Source of the DNA: Neospora caninum Liverpool
Lineage: Eukaryota > Apicomplexa > Conoidasida > Eucoccidiorida > Sarcocystidae
NCBI RefSeq assembly: GCF_000208865.1
Contig: NC_018389.1
Coordinates: forward strand, 620,001-684,000
Direction: 5' to 3'
Length of the DNA stretch: 64,000 nt
Below, piece by piece: positions 34,814 to 64,000 of this stretch (its first letter is position 1; every line of letters begins with the position of its first letter). The position numbers were made by a program, and so were the translations under genes. The notes beneath the pieces were generated by a model that searched no databases, was not told where the DNA came from, and saw only the letters and a program-made list of their open reading frames with translations.

Positions 34814-37790
34814 ATGGTCATGGATTCCTCAGTCGTGTATATCTGTGAGGAGCAAAGGAAGAAATGTGGTGCGTGAACAGTGGGCGTATGCGGGGATCGT
34901 TTTATTTGCGTTGGGGGGAGTTCGCTTGTTCTCCACTCTCGAGTTTGTCTGCTCTCCCTCTTCTTCCTGTTCCTGTTTTCCCCGGCTTTCGCTGACTCTC
35001 GCTATTCCTCTCGCTGTCTTTTCTCGCGTGAACTTTCTTCTAGAAGCGCAGCGATCGCTGCGGGGCCGCGCCGCAGCGCGCAGCAGCTCTTGCGTGAGCT
35101 GCCAAGGCCAGCGGAGGCTGAAGAGGGCGAAGCGAAGCAAGAAAACGAGGGCGAGAAGAAAGAAGAGACAGAGGAGAAAGACGAAAAAGACGACGTGGCC
35201 GAGTTCAACGCGCTCTGGCTTCGCGCCTGGACAGGCACGCACAACTTCCAGGTAAAAGCGAGGGAGAAAAAGCACGACGACCGCACACATGCGCGTCAGA
35301 TGAGACCCGCTCTTCTCTGAATTTTCGAGCCTTTTCCTCGACACATGTCTTTCGTGCGTCCAAATGCCGGACTCTAAGAAAGACTCCACCGTTGGTTTTT
35401 CGCGGGTATTTCCACGCGTGTTTTTCTCAGCTTTTTGCGCTGGCGCGATTCACGTTCTCTGCGTTCTCGCTCTCCTCTCCGAAGGGCCCCTGTCCCGTGT
35501 TGTCGCTTTTCTGGATTCTCTCGTTCACTAGGTGTGGATTCAACGCCACCGTCTCCCGACTGAGCGGCTGGCGGAGTCGCAAGAAGACGCCGTCTCCTTA
35601 CCGCCGCAGGAAGGTTTTGGGCGTCTGGTGTATGCCAATGGAGACGTCTACGAAGGCGAATTCTTGAACTCTGTGCGGCACGGCCGGGGCGTGTATTCCA
35701 GCAGAGATGGCCTTCGGTACGCGTGCGCCTCCCCGTTTTCCTCAGCGGGAGTTCCGTCCCTTCTCTGACCGCCAAAAACTTCGCGAGAAACACGAAAACG
35801 GAGGAAGAGAAAAGCAGCCGCATGTCTCACCCTGCACTTCTCGTCCGCGTTCGTTGTCGCAATGTCTTTCACTCGTGCCGTTTTTTTCGTCATTCTCCAT
35901 CAGGTACGAGGGCGACTGGGAACGAGACCAGCGCCACGGGTGCGGTGTACTTACACACGACAAGGCGCAGTTCGTCTACGTGGGGCAGTGGCAAAACGAC
36001 AAGAAGAACGGCGAAGGACATCTCTACTCGTCGACTGAGCGCTACTGGGGCGAGTTTACTGACAATAAATACAGCGGAAAGGTGAGCGCTTTCTGCCTCG
36101 TTCGCCGTTCCCGTTTTTACAGCTCCGTGTTTCCTGGCTGCCGACACGCGGCTAATCTGTCTCATTTTCCACACAGACAAAGGACATACTCCCTGGACGC
36201 AGCTGGTCGCCAGGCGACGCTGTAGAATGTTCAGTTTCACGCGTTCTGTCTCTTAAATCTCCGTGGTTCCCCTCTCTTTTTCTTCCCATTTCACGCGTTC
36301 TGTCTCTTAAATCTCCGTGGTTCCCCTCTCTTTTTCTTCCCATTTCACGCGTTCTCTCTCTTAAATCTCCGTGGTTCCCCTCTCTTTTTCTTCCCATTTC
36401 TCGCGTTTGCTGCAGGGGACCTACGTGGAGCGCGTCGGCGGCATCTACTACGAGGGCGAGTTTGCTGACGGCATGTTCCATGGCGTCGGCAAGCTCCTTC
36501 TGCCTTCCAGCGTCGCCTCGCGCTCTCCTCGGTCTCACCAGAGACACAGATCGCGTCCAACGCCTCTTCGCTCGGCTCTCTTCGAGCCTTCTTCCTCGTT
36601 TTCGTCCTCGTCTTGCGAAGGACGGCGAGGGACCAGTTTCTGTGGGGAGTGGGAGAGAGGGAGAGCGAAAGGTGTCTTTACGTGTATTTACGAGGATGGC
36701 CGCATGTACACAGGCTCGCTGAAGGTGAGAAGCCAGAAACTCGCTCTGCACACATACACCCTACATTTCCCGGGTCCTTTCGCCTCTCTTCTTGGCCTGC
36801 ACGGCGTGCTCCTTTTCTTTTCTCCTCTCCACTTTCCCCCGCTTTTTCGGTTTCCCGTGTCCGTTTCCTTCCCCTTTTCTTTCCCGTACAAACACTGTGT
36901 CTTCCAAGAACGACGCACACCCCGCCGCAAAGCCGCCACTCTGCCTGTTTCCGAGGCCGCACGCTGGGCCTCCCGCGTTCTTTTCTTTTCTTCCGCCTTC
37001 TCTCGCGAGAGCGTCGACAAGGAGGCTCCCCTCGAGCGACTCTCGCATCTTGCGTTGCAGCCCCGCAGCTTCGCCGCCTTTCCGCGTCTTTCCTTTACAG
37101 GATGATTCCTTGATGCCGCACGGCGCAGGGTTGATGACGTTTCCCGACAGTTCGGCCTTTGAGGGGGAATGGCGTGAAGGCCAGCGACACGGCGCAGGGG
37201 TGTTCTCCGTCTCGCTCTCTGCGGATTCTGGCACTCTCCAGAAAGATCTTTTCTCTCTCGCGGCTCAAGCGCAGGGTGCATGCACGCCTTCCTCGCCGTC
37301 TGCGCTCGGCGTCGCCGGCCATCGTCCCCAGAGTTGCGAGCTGGGGAGAAACGCCGTGCTGACGGTCGAGGGCTCGTGGGCGGACGACGAGCCGGATCCC
37401 CGAGTCGAGTGGTCTGTCGCGTTCCCGACGGGAGACAAATACGCGGGATTTCTTCACCTGCCTGCATTCGAGGCCAGTGAGGCGTGCGCCGCTGAGAGAG
37501 ACGCGTCTTCGCAGGGGAACGGAGCGACGAAACGCGCCTTTGAAGACGAAACGGGCGAGCGAGACGCGCTGAGCGAAGAACCTCAAAACGGAAGGCCCTA
37601 CGAGGAATCAACCAGAAAGGAGGCGAACGAGGGACAGAGCGGGATGCTTCTCCAGAGAGACTTGAGCCGTTTTGTCCTTCCCCACGGCTCCGGATTCGCC
37701 AAGCTGAAGGCGGCGGGAGAAACCTACGAAGGCCAGTGGAAACTTGGCACGCGCGACGGACAGGGGGTGAGATAACGCGATGGTTTCTGC

Positions 37791-37835
<45 letters not shown>

Positions 37836-38453
37836 GCCGAGCGGAAGAGCACATCCGAGAAACGGCCACGAAGGAGACTTTGACGCGAACCTTGCCAAGC
37901 ACGGAAGAATGAGGGCGAAATGGAGCGGTTTCCCAATGTGCTTGTAGCGTGTGTGCCTGCTTCATCCACACATAAATATACACAAATATACATCTATATA
38001 TACGTATACATCTATGTACACACCTATACCTATACATAGATATATATATATATATATATATATGTGAAGGAGTTCTTCTTTCGAACGGCTGTTTCTTTCG
38101 GTTCGGGCGGTCTTGCGAGTTCTTCCGCTTTTTTTTCTGACGTGTCCTGTTGTTTCGGTGCGTGTCTCTGGATAGCAAAAGTTCTCCTTCTGTTCTTTTC
38201 TCAGGAAAGCATCGCCAGCACAGGCGTGAGATACCGCGGAGAGTGGCGGGGCGGCGTGCCTCACGGTCGCGGAGTCTTGACACACACCGACAGTGGTGAG
38301 CAACGCGAAGGGCGTTTCCAGGGCGGTTTCTTCCGAGGCGAAGAGGGACAAGAACCTGAAGGGGCTGCAGCGGAACACGACCCGGTTCTCTTTACTGCCT
38401 TCCTGCGCTACCCTCTTCACCGCTGTCGGTTTTTCTGGAAATCTACGACATAG
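26860..38453 (+). CDS. AVL9/DENN-like domain fused to MORN repeats
   Basis: Seventeen exons: 26860-26969, 27759-27946, 28232-28946, 29394-29643, 29908-30321, 30569-31043, 31252-31365, 31686-31907, 32427-32867, 33552-33658, 34120-34700, 35044-35251, 35532-35716, 35904-36081, 36416-36724, 37101-37766 and 38205-38453. They encode 1803 residues with all phases closed. After a disordered N-terminus, AVL9-family blocks appear in order: RGPEVHKF, LFALPDF, GVSCYKRVDA, VRCAVCVLSSVPFWG, LLERKILFFS, VFAPFLSLP, KRGFLVGASN and WTGTHNFQVW. DENN proteins act as Rab GEFs or Rab-pathway regulators, and AVL9 acts in late secretion. From about residue 1290 there are roughly nine MORN motifs (YEGEFLNSVRHGRGVY, YVGQWQNDKKNGEGHLY, FEGEWREGQRHGAGVF, YRGEWRGGVPHGRGVL), which usually contact membrane or cytoskeleton. 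Ser/Glu-rich inserts enlarge several exons. Exons 5-17 are firm; the first four, including the ATG, are inferred from phase and splice sites. Confidence 0.82.
32139..32301. repeat. (TA)n and (CTAT)n microsatellites
   Basis: A (TA)n block near 32143-32163 and a (CTAT)n block with trailing (TA)n near 32213-32296 lie in the intron between exons 8 and 9 of the AVL9/DENN-MORN gene. Confidence 0.9.
32995..33021. repeat. (TA)n microsatellite
   Basis: Uninterrupted TA dinucleotides in the intron between exons 9 and 10 of the AVL9/DENN-MORN gene. Confidence 0.9.
34774..34811. repeat. (TA)n microsatellite
   Basis: TA dinucleotide run in the intron between exons 11 and 12 of the AVL9/DENN-MORN gene. 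Confidence 0.9.
36237..36410 (+). repeat. Three tandem 54-bp intronic repeats
   Basis: The unit starting TTTCACGCGTTCTGTCTCTT recurs at 36237, 36291 and 36345 (last copy with TCTCTC for TGTCTC) and runs into the acceptor TTTGCTGCAG of the next MORN exon. Every copy contains a pyrimidine tract (CCCCTCTCTTTTTCTTCCC), so the array multiplies the polypyrimidine signal in front of a single 3' splice site. Confidence 0.9.
37790..38064. repeat. Two (TA)n microsatellites
   Basis: TA runs at about 37794-37829 and 38040-38063 lie in the last intron of the AVL9/DENN-MORN gene. TATACATA-rich degenerate sequence lies between them. Confidence 0.9.
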
Positions 38454-39937
38454 AAGAGGGGCGGTATGCGCCGCCGCTAAGGTCGAAACGGAAACGAGCA
38501 GGAGGAAACGAGCAAGGGAGAAGGCAGCGAAGGAGACAGCGCGAGAGATCTTGGTTTTTATGGCGAGGCCTGTCGTCGAGAGAGTCCCCGGGAAAAAAGA
38601 AGCCGTAGGGCTCTTTGAACTTTTTTCACGCACCCGTGGAAAGCAAACGCTCGGGAAATGTTGCGAACTCTTAAAACAGACCTCGGTTCCCGCAGCAGTC
38701 AGAAACACACAAGTCCTCAGAATAGAGGACACAGTTCCCGTTTTCCACAGCCACTTTCTGCAACAGCAGTATCTCTAAAGGCACCGTCTCGACGCAGAGC
38801 GAAAGATCTCTGGGTCCACCGAGATGTTCACATGACGAAAGCGATGCCGAGATCCACACTTGTGCATACTTATACATATATACATAAATATTCGTATGCT
38901 TATCGGTGTATCTCTGGTGCATAGAGGGCTGTAGAGGAAGAAGGCGGATGTAGACACACTTATGTGTATGGACTTGTGGATTTAGCGAGAGGGGAGCTGC
39001 ATCCACGTTGTAGGGTTTTTTGGGAAAGCGCCGCAGTGGCACGTGCCTCTATGTTCACCGAGGAACACTCCCGTATTTCTAGGCTTATGGGGTTCCTCTC
39101 CCTGGGGAGTCTCGGGCGCGTTTTTTCAATTTCGTTTGTCATGAATCGCGGGGGCCGTTGCGCGTCTGTGCCTAAAGTTTTCTGCGGGCTCGCGAAGTGC
39201 CTATCTACTTCGTGGGTCTTTTGCTTTGAAGCGGAGCCTCCGGGGAGGACTGCTTTTCCCCGCGAGGCCGGGCGTTTTCTGGTGAGCCCGCGCTCGCGAG
39301 AGAGCATCGCGAGTCTCTCGAGGCGCACCGCGCCAGAAAGAAGACATAAAATTGACTGTATCTGGACACGAACAGGAAGAAAAGCGAGGGTTGCATCTCC
39401 TATAAAAGTGCCGATCACCGGAAATCTCCCAGTCGCCCTCAAAAAAACGACGCGTTCCCCGACATCTCGCAGACCCTTTCGAACTCGAGCTGTCTCTGCC
39501 CACAACGCGCATGGTCACCAAATGTGCGCAGAAATATATACATACAGAGACATATATACGCACACGACTGTCTCAAACGCCTACACAATGCACGTCTAAG
39601 CACATGCAATCCACGTGTGTATCGGCGCTCGCCGACTGGGCTTTGCATGCGCAGGAGAGCGAGGTGAACAGCTGCGGCCAGTGTGACCGAGGAACGAAGA
39701 TCCACCGCGCTCGCTCCGAAACACACAACTGTGGATGCTTCTCTCTGTCTCCCTTTTTCTGGCCCCGCGCATGCGGTTTCCGGCAAAAAGTCTCTCGCGC
39801 CGGCAGACCTACAACTGAAGGCAGGCCGCGCCTCGACAGCCACCGCTGCATGCGCCGCGTCGGTCAGAGCCTGCTTCTCCACTGTTCCGGAAAAAGACAC
39901 TTTGCGCGAGAGGCGAGAAAAGAGGCGAGAGAACGAT
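38454..39937. other. Convergent intergenic region
   Basis: About 1.5 kb between the stop codons of the plus-strand AVL9/DENN-MORN gene and the minus-strand ubiquitin-conjugating enzyme. It should hold both 3' UTRs. No further gene is visible. Confidence 0.6.
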
Positions 39938-41781
<1,844 letters not shown>

Positions 41782-44700
41782 GGTGACTGACACCTATATA
41801 TGTTTGCGAACCGAAGGTTTCGCGGAGATCGAAGAAGTCTCTACAGGAAACTGACTGGCGGGCGAGACCCTTTGGGACGACAGATAGGCGAGAAGCGGGA
41901 AGTGTTTCCCTGGAAGAGAGAGGGCGAGGAAGAAAGGAAACGCGAGAACCTTCGGCTTCACTGGAGACTGGACAAGAGAGAAAGACGTAGCGGAAGTTCC
42001 TGGCTTCTGAAACATAAACACACCAAAAAGAAAAGAACAGCCGTCGAGGCGCCTGTCCCGGCGCAAGTTTAAGTCACGGATTCAAAACACGAACAAAAAC
42101 ACGCCCGCAACGCGTCGCCGTGCTGACTTCCCCGCACACCCTCTCTGTCAATTCCGTCAAAGAAGCAAAACACGGACTCTCAGATCTCCACACGCATGCT
42201 CGCGACACCAGCGACAAGTCGATAAAAATCCGCATCGTATCTGTGTGTACTGTATACACGCTTAGGGGGGAATTTATAATTACGTAGCTGCAACAGCGCG
42301 CCGGAGAAAACCGCGAATCTGCGGGGATTCCCCCTTTTGCGCCGCTTTCTTTCTCCAAGACTAGTTAACTGTAAGACCAACACGGACGGCGAGGGTGCAC
42401 AGAAGACAGAAACCGCGCAAGAGAAGCAAGGACAAATGAAGCGGAACCATTGGTTATTTCCCCGAGGTGCCGTTTTTTAAAAATCGTAAGGCGTCGGGGG
42501 TTGGGGGTCACCGCCAAAGTCCTCGGTTTTTCTGTACATCTATTTGTGCGTACGGCTATTTCTTTTTGCCTGTCTTTTGCAGGAAACCGGAGCGCAACCG
42601 CGAGGGATTTTACGGAAAAAAGTAGACGGGCCTTCCTCTGGCGGTTTCACGCGCTCACTGTTTTTTCCTTGTCACTTGTCTGTTGCTACCCCAAGCGGCC
42701 ACGATCGCAAGAACGAAAAACACGGTGCCGCCCTCTCCCTCTGCCGACGTGTTTCCGCGAACGCCAAGTAACACGACACGGAACCACCAAATAGGCAGAA
42801 ACAGGAAACAGAAAGCCGCAAGAAAACGCCGGTTTTCCCCGGCGCTCTGGCGAGAGAGCGTTTTCCGCCGTCTATTTCTACGCAAAGTGTATCTCTCCGG
42901 ATAGTGTACCTGTTTCCTTCCTCGTTTTTACCGACGGGGGTACGACGTCAGACCTGGTGTATGGGGGCGGGAAGCCGGAACAGACGAGAAGAGAGGGAAG
43001 AATGGCGACGGCAGAGAGAACGAAAAAAACGAAAATCCAAGGTGGTAAATGCGATCATGTCTGAAAAAACGCCCTCGGGGGTGGTTGTTTCGTGCGCCCC
43101 ACCTCGCGCTCTCCGTGTCTGCCGCGTATCGCCCTGTCGCGAACAACAGAATCACGTAAAACACACACGAGAGTGGAGTCTGAGCCGTGCATGCGGCCAC
43201 AAACACTCACGGGTCCCGCGAAAAGAAGGTCGAGGCACATGCAATCTGTCTCCCGCCCTCAGTTTCGGCCTTTACAAGAAAACGAGAAAGACCTCGAAAT
43301 CGCGCGCGGGTCTTTCTGGGCTGTCTATACAGGTGAGCGGGATGCAGTGTGTGCAATGGAGAGCCTCGCGCCGTGTGAGCAAAGAATCTGCAAATCCGCA
43401 CCGAAAACAGAAAGAAGCACATCTCTGTGCTTTTCTCCATGCGAGGGATGCACCTCGAAAGAGAGACGCGTTTCGCCACGCGCGAAATGCGCGCAGAGAA
43501 GGAGCTGGACTCGTCGCGGTCTGCCGGCTGACGATCCAAACAGAGAGGTTAGAAAACACGACGGCCTGACACAATGGAACGGGGAGCGTCTAGGTCTGTT
43601 CCCTTCCGTTTTCCCCAACACTGGGACAGATGACGAGGGAAAACCGACGAAAAAGGAGCAGGATCCAAGAAAAGGCCGTGCCGTCGAGTGTATGTGCGGT
43701 TGCCCGTGGCTTCAGAACTGCACTCTCGCCGCCCCCTTTCGTCGGAAAAGGCGAAAGTACAGGAAGTCCGTTCGTCGGCTGCGCGAGCGCCTTTACTTAC
43801 GCGCTCTCCCGCAAAAGTAAGACGGCAGAGAACGCGAGAAATAATGGGAACTTGACGGGTTTCTCACCTCTCTCGCTGTTTTGGCGGAAAATCTCGGCAC
43901 GTCAAAACCCAAGACGGCGTAAAGCAAAAGTCGAGGCAAATAGGATGGCGACTTCAGATTGGAGCCAAGCAGCGCACAGCTTTTGGGTCACGAAATAGAC
44001 ATCGAAGAAGTGTAACACGTCTGGCAGGAAGCGTTTCGCAGAGAAAAAAGAATGAAACGCGAAAATTCGAACGGACGCCCGGTCCGAGTTTTCGACGGCG
44101 TGAACCAGCGGTTTTCAAGCTCCGGCTGAACGTTTTCTGAAAGGTAGAACGGAACAGAGATATTGACTCGGTCTCTTCGTAGAGGAAAAATGGCTTTCCG
44201 GAGATGAAGGGGGCGTAGATGGAGGGTTTTGCCCCCACTGACACTAACGCTTTGCGGCTGAGTGTCTGACGAGCTGGGAACTGCGCCTCGTGGCCACAAG
44301 GCCTTCTTTACACATCGCAGCCTAACCTTTTCGTCAGAAACTTCGCGTTTGTGCACTCTCCAGCAAAAGTCCTGTCATCTTCGGGGAGCCGTGAGTCCGT
44401 GTAGCGGTGTCGTCTGTGCACATCTGTGCACACTTCTCAGGGTTCCCTGGGGACGTTGGCGTAGTTTGCAATCTGCAGAACTCTCGGTCACCCCTGGCGT
44501 ATCACTGGGGAAAAAGCAACTCCACAGAAGAACTGACTATCGAAAACCTCTTGGCAGCACAGGAAGCAAACGTTTTGAGACCGACGGGGGTTTGGCGCTT
44601 AAGCGACAGTCTGTAGGGAGGGGTTCTTGTGTCATGTTTATCGCGAAAGTGGCGTTTTGATGCGCCATACTAAAGAAAAGGAGCGAACCGTTTTTCGCTG

Positions 44701-46535
44701 TGGCCAGAGACCATCCTTCGAGTCTGGGAGCAGGCCCCGAGACTCGAAGGCGGACTGAGTTTTCGTGTGTGGCCGAAAGCGTCCAGGACTGAACCCGTTT
44801 TTAGCGGTACACTGGACATGTGGATTGAAGCTGGTTTGAGGAGGTACGCACCGAAAACATGTCTCGGAACACCGCGTCGTCGCCGCGGAGTTTCCAGTAT
44901 GCACTGGAAGGGGAGAGGCGGAATAGAGGGAGCATGCTGCAAATAGGCGGTTGAACGTGGAGGAAATCGGGTGTTGGGGCTATGTTTCCCAACTCGCACA
45001 GGCCTCGTCTTTCGTAGCGATTCTTTTTTGGTTGCGTGTCGCTTCACAGTGTAGATGCCTTCAACAGAGTAATCTCATCGTGTGGACGACGCTGCCTCTT
45101 CGCAAAAGAAGGAGGATTTCTCTCCTCCGCGCCAAAACCGCTTTTCGCCTTGCCAACGAGAACGCGTCTGAGCGGAGATTAAAAACTGGCAAGGAGACGT
45201 GGGTTCAACGCCTCGACACCGACCCAGCAGAACGCTAGGAGTGATGCTCTTCTCACAACGACATGTCGTGTGAAAGTGTAACGCTTTCACGATTCGCCAA
45301 AACTGTTGCCTTCTGGCCCATCGCTAGAGAGACTGACCGCGTACGCCGTAACCGTACAAGCACTCAGCGAGTTACTGAGAGACTCCCACAAGCCCAAAGC
45401 CGTAACTTGGTAATCTCAATGGATTGCGATAGAACCATAACACAATGAGATTTACACAGTTCAACCCTGTATTGTTTAACTTAGTTAATTAGTGTTAGGT
45501 CTGATATTCTATATTTTCGCAAACACGCGTAACGCCGCGGTCCGGAACGCTTGTCGGGCGAGCGAGGGAAACTGTTTGGAGACCCTCATTAGTTTGCGCG
45601 ACTCCCACATTTCGAGTTCTTTCTACTTTCAACACTTCTCTGTGACGAAGGCTACGGGGACTTCTGATTCTTCACCTGAGCGGGGTACAGCCCTTGGTAG
45701 AAATGTAGTCGTGGCCGTACTTAAGACTCGAATCTTTCTTTTGCAAGCCCATGCATTCCTACCGAGGACATTATGAACCTGTACCCAGTTCCTACCCCGC
45801 CGACAAAACTCACAAGAAGGAACCGAATCTGCTGGACAAGAAATCAGGTGAACAGAGCCTCTCTCTTCGGAGTATGTGTGGCTAGAGAGATGCGGAACAT
45901 CCCAGCAAGATCAAATCGGCGCTCTGTGCTTCCAGGCCAGGCACGTTCGTGCACCGACTCAGACTTGAGGAGTTCTCTGCAAAAGTGTCTCGTGAGGCGG
46001 CGCTGTCCCAAAGATAGAGTGAAGTCAGGAGGCCCCAGCTGTGACTGAGAAAACACTCAACCAGTTCTTTTCAAAAGTTTGAGCTCCAGAGGGAGGCGAC
46101 TACCGCCGTAAAAGGCCTCCAAAGTTGTCCACCGCACGCGTGCACGTAAAAAGCACCGATATGCAGAGATGTGTACACCCCACACGTAAATCCATATACA
46201 CACCCATACACATGCATAGGTATGCACTCCGGTTTCTAGATATACAGTGGTATTTTATAGCGTTCCCTTTGCGCGCTGTAAAGGTTGATGAGACGCCCTG
46301 GATTGCTGTTGCCTTCCCTGTTCTCGATTTGAGAACATGCGGCATCCTGACGCACGAGACAGGAGTGACAACGGGGCCGTCAGACTCGCACACAGTACAC
46401 GAACTCGGGGCAAACAGGCACGGACAGCCAAAGCGATTGACAAGACAGGGAACGCGGGAAGGCAGGAAACGAGAGAAACCTGAACAAAAAAACTCCACGG
46501 GAGGGAAAACAACAAGAAGAGTGGCTGTTGTGAGT
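41782..46535. other. Intergenic region upstream of the E2 gene
   Basis: About 4.75 kb between the E2 start and the polymerase epsilon stop. Purine-rich or compositionally odd ORFs (for example 42904-43569 and 43092-43820, plus) overlap in different frames with no domain or splice support. The region should hold the E2 promoter and the polymerase 3' UTR. A strong hairpin lies at 44715-44750. No RNA gene was recognised. Confidence 0.5.
44715..44750. repeat. Imperfect hairpin, 11-bp perfect arms
   Basis: CCTTCGAGTCT (44715-44725) is the exact reverse complement of AGACTCGAAGG (44740-44750). Inside these arms GGG can also pair with CCC across a one-base bulge, leaving a short loop around AGCAGGC. 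It lies far from any coding exon. Confidence 0.8.

Positions 46536-64000
<17,465 letters not shown>

Noticed and set aside
42904..43820. Overlapping 221- and 242-codon plus-strand ORFs
   Set aside because: Two frames are open over the same Arg/Lys/Ser-rich stretch with no homology, so neither can be favoured.
45270..45520. More AT-rich stretch that could be another mitochondrial fragment
   Set aside because: No conserved mitochondrial protein block could be read in any frame, so similarity could not be supported by eye.

Overview
The window is nuclear DNA of a Toxoplasma-like coccidian apicomplexan (Toxoplasma gondii or a near relative such as Hammondia or Neospora). The basis is gene architecture: many small exons with GTGAG/GTAAG donors and pyrimidine-rich acceptors, a balanced-to-GC-rich base composition, S/E/R-rich low-complexity inserts in conserved proteins, many (TA)n microsatellites, and two short intronic pieces resembling mitochondrial cox1 (NUMTs). 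I cannot fix the species from the sequence alone. All exon models were read by eye from homology, splice consensus and phase continuity. In each model the reading phase closes across the junctions listed, except where stated.

Layout. (1) <1..4085, minus: 5' seven exons of an EIPR1/TSSC1-like WD40 protein; the C-terminus lies left of the window. (2) 7015..18069, minus: a predicted 2584-residue protein with a disordered N-terminus, a PH-like domain, a run of [LV]xx[AS][FW]xx[LW] helical repeats like centrin-binding (Sfi1-type) repeats, and a disordered C-terminus. (3) 21797..22656, minus: a two-exon, 243-residue secreted protein with three acidic 13-residue repeats, a CxC/CxC segment and a Gly-Tyr-Pro tail, standing alone in about 8.8 kb of otherwise empty sequence. 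(4) 26860..38453, plus: a 17-exon, 1803-residue protein fusing an AVL9/DENN-type domain to a C-terminal MORN-repeat array. (5) 39938..41781, minus: a complete four-exon, 147-residue UBC4/UBE2D ubiquitin-conjugating enzyme. (6) 46536..>64000, minus: DNA polymerase epsilon catalytic subunit from just before the exonuclease domain to the stop codon. A 100-N assembly gap has apparently removed one conserved exon.

How the genes relate. There is no operon logic. Genes 1 and 4 both point to vesicle traffic (an EARP/GARP partner and a DENN-family Rab regulator). Gene 2 suggests a membrane- or cytoskeleton-associated scaffold. Genes 5 and 6 are housekeeping. The most unusual items are the AVL9/DENN-MORN fusion, the PH plus Sfi1-like repeat protein and the isolated secreted repeat protein.
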